In this document: positions 6,610 to 12,113 of the stretch, one piece after another
Layout of the letters: every line of letters begins with the position of its first letter
How positions within the stretch are numbered: position 1 is the stretch's first letter
DNA from: Euryarchaeota archaeon UBA125
GTDB taxonomy: Archaea > Thermoplasmatota > Poseidoniia > Poseidoniales > Thalassarchaeaceae
Reading direction: 5' to 3'
Assembly (NCBI GenBank): GCA_002502625.1
Contig: DAPV01000005.1
Span: 1 to 12,113 of the forward strand
Length of the DNA stretch: 12,113 nt
Position numbers and translations under genes: made by a program
The notes under the pieces: model-generated
Told to the model about the DNA's origin: nothing
Databases searched by the model: none
The model's input: only the letters and a program-made list of their open reading frames with translations

Positions 6610-7095
6610 ATGGTTTCAAGTGTCGAACTTCCTGATATCGTAATATCAATAGCATCGATTCAGCATTTAGATGATGCAGTACGATGTTGGGATTCTCTTG
6701 TAGTTGATCAAAATATCCATGATAGTCGTATTTCTCCTGAAGCATTATCTGATTCTGAGAAAAGACAATTTCTACGATCAGTCATTCTCGATGGACGCTT
6801 AATTATGGCCTTAGATTCATCACGTTTGGTAGGTATTGCTACTATTGCAGTAGAAAATAATATGCTCGATAATTCCCAATCTGTATGGAATATTTCTGAT
6901 GTATGGGTGGATGTTAATTACCGAAGAAGAGGAATTGGAATTCAGTTGGTAAATGAATGTGAGATACAAGCAAAATCCAAAGGTGCTTCTGAAATTAGAC
7001 TCCAAGTGTATTCAACTAATCAACCAGCATCTATGATGTATGGTCGACTAGGATACAGGTCTATTTCTCGAATGATGTCTAAAAAATTGGACTAA
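6610..7095 (+). CDS. GNAT-family N-acetyltransferase
   Basis: 161 residues with a GCN5-related acetyltransferase fold. The strand SDVWVDVNYRRRGIGIQLV (from about residue 97) contains the acetyl-CoA pyrophosphate-binding loop RRRGIG (105-110), the R/Q-x-x-G-x-G/A motif. The motif B region follows, EIRLQVYSTNQPASMMYGRLGY (128-149 overall), with the NxxAxxxYxxxGY pattern shared with RimI/Ard1-type protein acetyltransferases. Those enzymes acetylate the N-terminal amine of proteins, but many GNATs with the same motifs act on polyamines, amino sugars or antibiotics, so the substrate is not known. It starts 8 bases after the aIF5A stop with a good ribosome binding site and is probably on the same transcript. 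That position makes a translation-related or polyamine-related substrate worth considering, as inference only. Confidence 0.88.
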   Translation: MVSSVELPDIVISIASIQHLDDAVRCWDSLVVDQNIHDSRISPEALSDSEKRQFLRSVILDGRLIMALDSSRLVGIATIAVENNMLDNSQSVWNISDVWVDVNYRRRGIGIQLVNECEIQAKSKGASEIRLQVYSTNQPASMMYGRLGYRSISRMMSKKLD

Positions 7096-7107
7096 TACAT
7101 CGTGAAG

Positions 7108-7142
7108 TATAAACATGGAATGAAACTCATTCACTCCGGTGG
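7108..7142 (+). promoter_or_regulatory. Promoter and ribosome binding site of the OPT transporter gene
   Basis: TATAAA at 7108-7113 is the clearest TATA box in the window, centred about 37.5 bases before ATG 7148. GGTGG at 7138-7142 is a Shine-Dalgarno-like site with a five-base spacer. Together they predict a leader of about 12 bases and separate this unit from the aIF5A-GNAT pair. The GTG at 7139-7141, in frame with the gene, is better read as part of this site than as the start. Confidence 0.6.
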
Positions 7143-7147
7143 ACACC

Positions 7148-9754
7148 ATGGACCAAGACGAGAAATCAAAATCCACCGTCCCACGTTCTGCTTATCGTAG
7201 GCCAGTAACAGCAAAAGGTCTCAAAGGAATTGAGCAAGGAACTCTAACATGGTTAGACGAAGATATGTACAATAATCTCAATACAGGTGTATTGGAACAA
7301 TATCTTGAAGAAAAAAATATTCAAGAAGGATTCGAGATATCTCACTGGTCCCCTTCAAAGATACTAATTGGCATATTAATCGGAGCAGTATTCAGTGGAG
7401 TTACAGCTTATATTGGGTTAAAGATCGGATTGGCAGTTTCAGCAGCTTGGTATGTCGCTTATCTTTTAGGAATGGCACTAAAGTGGTCTCCTTCCGAAGT
7501 AAATATTGCAACAAGTGCAACTACGGGAGCAACCCACGCTTCGACTGGGTTCATTTTTACATTCCCTGCTATTTTCTTACTGGCATATAGCACGAAGTAT
7601 CAAGTTCTTGACGAGACTGGAAATTTAGTCAATCTAATTCAGGAACCTGATGTAATGCAATTAGCATTTATTGGAATTATTGCATCTATGTTTGCAGGTT
7701 TTCTCGGCGTAATGTATTTCATTATTTTCCGTAGGGTATGGTTGGTAGAAGATCCATTACCTATGCCAGGATTTGAAGCAACTCTAAAATTACTCGATAT
7801 TGCAACGGATGTTAATGCTGGGGCTGCAGATTCTGCTAGAGAGTCATTGAAGAGTGTAGGTTTATGGACAGTTATAACAATGGGTTTCATGACTCTAATA
7901 GATTACCCAATTTTCTGGGGTAGAAAAGTAGCATCAGCTCCTGGTTCAATGGTAGATTGGCTTGCAGGCGTTCTTAGTGGTGAAAAATGGGGTTTGGCCT
8001 CAATTTATACAGAGAGGTGGCTACATCAACCAACATCTCTAATCAATCCAATAACTGGTGAGTCACAATCTCATGCTTTCGCAAATGGGATAACTCCATA
8101 CAGTAAAACTAATCCCTTCTCTTACACATTTATTGGACTCGAATTAAGTCCAACTCTTTTTGCAATTGGATGGTTCATGAAATGGAGACCTGCATTACTA
8201 GTTAACTTAGGATCAATCATTGCATGGTTCTATCTAATTCCTATTGCAGTAATGATGGATGTTCCTGTCTACGATTCTACTGTAAATGATTATGTAAGAC
8301 TCAGCACATATGCTGATACTAGTGCTCCTCCAGTTTACCCGATGGTACAATGGAAAGCTTACAAGACCATTATTCAGACTATTGCAATCGGTGCAATTCT
8401 TGGAGGAGGTCTTCTAGGTCTTCTAAAGATGGCACCTACATTTGTAAAAATATTTGCCGATATTCGTAAGGCATTCACTGGTGGGCAGAGTGAAGAATAT
8501 ATCGAAGGAAAGGGATGGTATGAGTGGCCTTTGATGCACATACCTATCTTCATGATTATTGCCTTCTTTGCAATGATACTGATTTTTGCTGTTGGTGGAT
8601 TCCCTATTGCTGCCGCAGTTATTTTTGCCTTAGTACTGATTTTCACCACATTCCTACTTGGAGCAATTGCCGTACGAGTAATGGGTGAGACTGGTATTGA
8701 ACCAGTTAGTGGTACCTCATTTATCGTACTACTTATGCTTCTATTGACATTCTTAGCATTAGGCGATCCATTAGGATTGACTCGTGAAGGTGCAGTTCTC
8801 ATGGCATTGGTTGGTACTACAGTATTCGGTTCTGCAATTTCTATGTCTGGTACGGTTGTTGCGGATTACAAAAATAGTCTATACATTGGTAATCGTCCGT
8901 ATCATATCTCTAAGGGTAACATCATGGGGGTAGTTCCTGGTGCAATCCTTGGTGCTGCGGTTGCAATCTTCCTTTCCGATTTGCTTGCTACAGGTAAAAT
9001 CGATCTCCTAGCCCCACAAGCAAATGCATTTGCATCATTTACAATTGTACTTGAAAGTGGTAATGGTGATTTTAGAGCTTTATTCCTAGGTATGTTGCTA
9101 GGTGCATTTGCTGAATGGGCCACTGGAATGGGCACTTCATTCGGATTAGGAATGTACTTACCTACTCCTTACACATTACCCATGCTAATTGGTGGAGGAC
9201 TACGTGACAAGTGGGAAGAAAAGAAACTCAAACCAATAGTAGAAGAAATTAGAGAAAAGGATGGTTCTGCCAAGGCTGAACAAAAGCGTGCCCTAATGTT
9301 ACTTATGACCTTCATGATAGCTGCAGGCGCTCTAACTGGAGAGGCTTTCTTTGGTGTTGAATCTGCTGTATTTGCAGTGACAGATGAATTGCAGGCAGAA
9401 CACACATTCACTGAAGATGATTGGACGAGTAGTTATTTGGATGAGTCTATTTTAGGCGAATATGAAGGTGAAGCAAACTTCTCTTCTGCTGTAGAATGGG
9501 CTCTTGGTCTAAATGCTGCAGCTACATTGAACAATGATACTTTACCATGTGCATCTATTACTGATGAATCTATTACGTGTAATGTTAACCTTGCAGTGTT
9601 ATCTTGGTATCCTGCTGCTAGAATTGCTGGTTTCATTGGAGTGAATATTGTTCTTGCAGTTGCTGTTGTTGCTCTATTTGCTCGTGCTGGAGTAATATCA
9701 TTTGGAAATTCTCAATCTGATGATGATATTATTGAAGCAGAGATAGTTAAGTGA
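7148..9754 (+). CDS. OPT family transporter (oligopeptide/metal-chelate type)
   Basis: 868 residues from ATG 7148. A soluble N-terminal segment (1-68) is followed by about 15 or 16 hydrophobic stretches. Family-typical features include an early helix with YIGLKIGLAVSAAWYVAYL (88-106), the SEVNIATSATTGA region (116-128), PMPGFEA at the start of a cytoplasmic loop (206-211), GTVVADYKNSLYIGNRPY (568-585), and the late GMYLPTPYTLPMLIGGGLRD segment (668-687), close to the conserved LYLPxxxTLPxxxGG motif. OPT proteins import oligopeptides, glutathione or metal-siderophore complexes; the substrate cannot be told here. Residues 740-818 form an unusual acidic loop before the last helix with Cys801 and Cys811. 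The upstream GTG at 7139 is in frame but overlaps the ribosome binding site. The DMT gene follows after 10 bases. Confidence 0.93.
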   Translation: MDQDEKSKSTVPRSAYRRPVTAKGLKGIEQGTLTWLDEDMYNNLNTGVLEQYLEEKNIQEGFEISHWSPSKILIGILIGAVFSGVTAYIGLKIGLAVSAAWYVAYLLGMALKWSPSEVNIATSATTGATHASTGFIFTFPAIFLLAYSTKYQVLDETGNLVNLIQEPDVMQLAFIGIIASMFAGFLGVMYFIIFRRVWLVEDPLPMPGFEATLKLLDIATDVNAGAADSARESLKSVGLWTVITMGFMTLIDYPIFWGRKVASAPGSMVDWLAGVLSGEKWGLASIYTERWLHQPTSLINPITGESQSHAFANGITPYSKTNPFSYTFIGLELSPTLFAIGWFMKWRPALLVNLGSIIAWFYLIPIAVMMDVPVYDSTVNDYVRLSTYADTSAPPVYPMVQWKAYKTIIQTIAIGAILGGGLLGLLKMAPTFVKIFADIRKAFTGGQSEEYIEGKGWYEWPLMHIPIFMIIAFFAMILIFAVGGFPIAAAVIFALVLIFTTFLLGAIAVRVMGETGIEPVSGTSFIVLLMLLLTFLALGDPLGLTREGAVLMALVGTTVFGSAISMSGTVVADYKNSLYIGNRPYHISKGNIMGVVPGAILGAAVAIFLSDLLATGKIDLLAPQANAFASFTIVLESGNGDFRALFLGMLLGAFAEWATGMGTSFGLGMYLPTPYTLPMLIGGGLRDKWEEKKLKPIVEEIREKDGSAKAEQKRALMLLMTFMIAAGALTGEAFFGVESAVFAVTDELQAEHTFTEDDWTSSYLDESILGEYEGEANFSSAVEWALGLNAAATLNNDTLPCASITDESITCNVNLAVLSWYPAARIAGFIGVNIVLAVAVVALFARAGVISFGNSQSDDDIIEAEIVK

Positions 9755-9764
9755 GTTAATCCTC

Positions 9765-10712
9765 ATGGCACGTGCCCCTGTTCCAATTCATGCATGGATG
9801 ATATTATCTGCTGCAGTAATTGCTGTTTCCAGTGCCGGTGCAGTTCTCCAGTCAATCGATGAAATCCCTCCACTATTGCGAATGGGATGGAGGTTACAGG
9901 CTACATCATTGGTCCTATTTCCCTTTGCTTTATATCAATGGATTAACCTTGACAAAAATGTAATTTTCAGTCTATTAAATCGTAGAAATATTTCTATTTT
10001 GTTGGCAAGTGGATTTTGCTTATTTCTCCACTTTGCAACATGGGGATGGTCATTAGATCATACTTCACTTACTCATTCATTGTTATTTGTTACAGCACAT
10101 CCTTTAGTGTTTGTAATTGGCGCAGCCCTTATCGGTCGACCTTTACTTAAGCGTCAATCATATGGTGCTTTGATTGCGTTTTTGGGTGCATCTCTATCCT
10201 TACTTAGTATCACAGAAGAGGGTGAAGTAACACTAATTGGAGATTTAGCAGCCTTTGCAGGAGCTGTTGCGATAGTAGGGTATTTGATGGCAGGGAGAGA
10301 ACTTCGATCATGGATGCCATTATTTCTCTACGCATTTCCTGTAACATTTGTTGCGGCTATTTTACTGACTATTTCATCCATGCTAATTGAATCATCAGAT
10401 TGGAATCAACTGCGTTCCATTTCTACATTTGGTTGGGTTGATATGATTTGGATTCCTGCTATAGCATATCTAGCAATTGGACCAGGATTGGTAGGTCATA
10501 CTGGAATCAATGGTGTTCTGAAATGGTTGCCGCCTATCGTGATATCAGTATCTGTGTTGATCGAACCAATTCTTGGTACATTTATTGGTATAATGTTAGG
10601 TACAGCACAATATCCTGATGTTTGGACGTTGATTGGTGGTTCAATTATTTTGATTGGTTTGTATTTAGTCATATCAGCAGAACATCCAGTTGTGGATGAC
10701 ACCGAAGAATGA
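9765..10712 (+). CDS. EamA/DMT-superfamily transporter
   Basis: 315 residues with about ten predicted membrane helices in two halves, the pattern of the drug/metabolite transporter superfamily (EamA type). The first half starts at about residue 8 (AWMILSAAVIAVSSAGAV) and has GWRLQATSL after the first helix, corresponding to the R-containing region after helix one in EamA proteins. The second half starts near LIGDLAAFAGAVAI (about 157) and ends with the helix WTLIGGSIILIGLYLVIS, close to the usual G-x-x-L-I-x-x-G end of EamA domains. Members export or import amino acids, nucleotides or other small metabolites; the substrate is unknown. The gene starts 10 bases after the OPT stop, with GTGAG at 9751-9755 as a possible ribosome binding site, so the two are probably co-transcribed. 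The surE gene follows after 25 bases. Confidence 0.87.
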   Translation: MARAPVPIHAWMILSAAVIAVSSAGAVLQSIDEIPPLLRMGWRLQATSLVLFPFALYQWINLDKNVIFSLLNRRNISILLASGFCLFLHFATWGWSLDHTSLTHSLLFVTAHPLVFVIGAALIGRPLLKRQSYGALIAFLGASLSLLSITEEGEVTLIGDLAAFAGAVAIVGYLMAGRELRSWMPLFLYAFPVTFVAAILLTISSMLIESSDWNQLRSISTFGWVDMIWIPAIAYLAIGPGLVGHTGINGVLKWLPPIVISVSVLIEPILGTFIGIMLGTAQYPDVWTLIGGSIILIGLYLVISAEHPVVDDTEE

Positions 10713-10737
10713 TACATGAAATCCTACACGCTAGGTT

Positions 10738-11661
10738 ATGGCAGTCATCCTGTTAACCAATGATGATGGAGTAGAATCGACATATTTTCTCAGTTTAGTC
10801 GAACGACTCCAACGAAACGGACATCACGTATTGGGTTACGCACCTATGGAAGATCAATCAGGTCGTTCGATGGCTCTTACACTTAGGAAAAATATTCTAA
10901 CTGTGCGTAGAGATGATCTACTAGAATCTATGGATCTAGATCATAACTATCCGATGCCGACATTATTTTCTATTGATGGAACGCCTTGTGATTGTGTAAT
11001 CCTAGCTATTGATGGATTTATTTCTCACAATGGAGATCCATTGCCTGATTTATGTATTAGTGGAATTAATGCTGGACCAAATTTGAGTGTAGATTTGTTA
11101 CATTCAGGTACAGTTTCTGGTGCACGAGAAGCCTCATTGTACGGTGTTCCTTCTATTGCTTCAAGTATTGCAAAACATGACCCTAGTATCGATCCTACTG
11201 ATGCAGTTGAAATTACCGTTGAATTAGCAGAACGTCTTCTAAAAATCATACCGAGTCCTCTACCTAATTTACGACGACCAAATAAATCTGCATCTGTAAT
11301 TAAATGGGATGGAGAAGATTCTACCATAGTCCAGATGTTTTCAAATGGAGATATATTTCTTAATCTTAATATTCCTGAAAATAGTTCTCGAAAGATAGTC
11401 GCTGCGACTGTTGGAGCACGCTGGTATGCAGGCGCATGCAACATTATTCAAGAAGGTGATGAGACCCATTTAAGAGTCGGAAGTTTGTCAATTACTGATG
11501 ATAAAATTGAGGGAGTTTCAAGTGAAGTTCTACGAGATGGTGACTCTAGTTTAACTTGTCTTGCTGCATGGCCACAATTGCATCCACTAAATGTGGGTGA
11601 TGAAGCATTAAAACAAGCAAATATCCCATCTGTATCAGGATTACCTCGATGGATTAGATAG
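10738..11661 (+). CDS. surE: 5'/3'-nucleotidase SurE (acid phosphatase family)
   Basis: This metal-dependent phosphatase hydrolyses nucleoside monophosphates, and some members short polyphosphate. The SurE signature is complete: TNDDG with Asp9 and Asp10, DQSGRSMALT with Ser41, GTPCDCV (81-87), and SGINAGPNLSVDLLHSGTVS (108-127) with Asn111; these supply the metal-binding and active-site residues. SGAREASLYGVPSIASS follows, as in the family. At 307 residues it is longer than the usual 250-270; extra length lies around 55-80, before GTPCDCV, and in the C-terminal half. The start ATG has only a weak AGGT before it and a possible GATACAT element about 24 bases upstream, so it may be read from the OPT-DMT transcript. 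The C-terminal dimerisation region looks diverged. Its last 8 bases overlap the end of the convergent trmY gene. Confidence 0.95.
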   Translation: MAVILLTNDDGVESTYFLSLVERLQRNGHHVLGYAPMEDQSGRSMALTLRKNILTVRRDDLLESMDLDHNYPMPTLFSIDGTPCDCVILAIDGFISHNGDPLPDLCISGINAGPNLSVDLLHSGTVSGAREASLYGVPSIASSIAKHDPSIDPTDAVEITVELAERLLKIIPSPLPNLRRPNKSASVIKWDGEDSTIVQMFSNGDIFLNLNIPENSSRKIVAATVGARWYAGACNIIQEGDETHLRVGSLSITDDKIEGVSSEVLRDGDSSLTCLAAWPQLHPLNVGDEALKQANIPSVSGLPRWIR

Positions 11662-12113
11662 AATCTAATTGATGATGAATAATTGCAATACATGAATGAC
11701 CTTGCAGCCATTTTTCTCCCAAAGAAATCCGCTCAAAATTTTCCATTGATTTATTCTCTTGATCTGTAAATGGTTGATCATCTGATAGAATAAATCCAAC
11801 TGATTCGGAATTATGTAAATTAGGATCAAATAGAATGCCTTTGGCATCTAAAACATATATCTTAGTCCCTGATCTTTCCCATTCTGAAATTGTTTGTTTA
11901 ATTGATCCTCCTGAGTGCCATAAACCAGAATGGATTTCTTGTTGTACGCCTATCGGAGTAACTGGATTTTTTAGTGCTTTATTGAGATGTCCACAAATAG
12001 CACGCTCATCAGGATGTACTCCTCTAATCGCTTGACCGATGAAACCGATACGTCTAACAGGTCCAGGACCACCTTCAAGATGGAGAATTATTTCTGAATC
12101 ATCACGAATTCCG
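11654..12113 (-). CDS. trmY: tRNA (pseudouridine(54)-N(1))-methyltransferase TrmY, C-terminal part
   Basis: On the minus strand one frame is open from the right edge to a TAA (reverse complement of 11654-11656), giving 152 residues with no start codon at the cut end, so the N-terminal part (roughly 45 residues) lies outside the window. Recognisable TrmY features are GIRDD at the edge, VHPDERAICGHLNKAL (32-47), GFILSDDQPFTDQE (106-119), and ISLGEKWLQGHSCIAIIHHQLD (from 129), the SPOUT-type trefoil-knot region that binds S-adenosylmethionine. In archaea TrmY methylates N1 of pseudouridine 54 in the T-loop of tRNA, and it is largely confined to archaea, which supports the organism call. The identification rests on memory of family members such as the Methanocaldococcus enzyme. 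Its 3' end overlaps surE by 8 bases, tail to tail. Confidence 0.85.
   Translation of the reverse strand, partial: GIRDDSEIILHLEGGPGPVRRIGFIGQAIRGVHPDERAICGHLNKALKNPVTPIGVQQEIHSGLWHSGGSIKQTISEWERSGTKIYVLDAKGILFDPNLHNSESVGFILSDDQPFTDQENKSMENFERISLGEKWLQGHSCIAIIHHQLDSI

Noticed and set aside
8374..8802. Minus-strand open frame of 142 codons inside the OPT gene
   Set aside because: Antisense shadow of hydrophobic codons; Ser/Ile/Pro-rich with no motif, while the plus strand is a clear transporter.
11665..11847. Minus-strand open frame of 60 codons after surE
   Set aside because: It lies in a different frame of the trmY 3' end and has no motif or start signal.
11835..12035. Plus-strand open frame of 66 codons at the right end
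   Set aside because: It is antisense to the trmY fragment, whose motifs are convincing, and shows no family signature.
1..12113. Mobile element, CRISPR array, defence system or RNA gene
   Set aside because: No transposase, integrase, terminal inverted repeats, spaced repeat array, tRNA-like cloverleaf or rRNA sequence was seen; base composition looks even throughout.

Overview
The window looks like a stretch of chromosome from an archaeon. It carries an archaeal translation factor aIF5A with its hypusine-site motif and the 3' end of the archaeal tRNA methyltransferase gene trmY. Several genes have archaeal TATA-like elements about 25 or 37 bases before the start codon. The DNA is A+T-rich and tightly packed. 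With a large sequon-rich membrane-anchored surface protein, an OPT-family transporter and beta-oxidation-type enzymology, my best guess is a Thermoplasmatota lineage such as marine group II (Poseidoniales); that placement is inference from gene content only.

Layout. Bases 1-3094 hold the C-terminal part of a very large exported protein with Ig-like domains and a C-terminal membrane anchor; its N-terminus, possibly a subtilisin-like protease domain, lies off the left edge. A 3-hydroxybutyryl-CoA dehydrogenase follows (3094-3969). Bases 4035-6113 form a small-membrane-protein region: a TM2-domain protein, a convergent DUF2752 protein on the minus strand, a second TM2-domain protein divergent from it, and a three-helix protein with polyproline tracts. 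Bases 6215-7095 hold aIF5A and a closely coupled GNAT acetyltransferase. Next come an 868-residue OPT-family transporter, a ten-helix EamA/DMT-type transporter and a SurE nucleotidase/phosphatase, close together on the plus strand. On the minus strand at the right edge is a partial trmY gene, overlapping the end of surE.

How the parts may work together. OPT, DMT and SurE could serve import, export and dephosphorylation of small metabolites, but only close spacing supports a shared transcript. The most suggestive neighbourhood is the polyproline membrane protein directly upstream of aIF5A, the factor known to relieve ribosome stalling at polyproline, followed 8 bases later by a GNAT enzyme. 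The DUF2752/TM2/TM2/proline-rich cluster looks like an uncharacterised envelope module. No rRNA, tRNA, CRISPR array, insertion sequence or integrase was seen, and no gene-free stretch exceeds about 100 bases.
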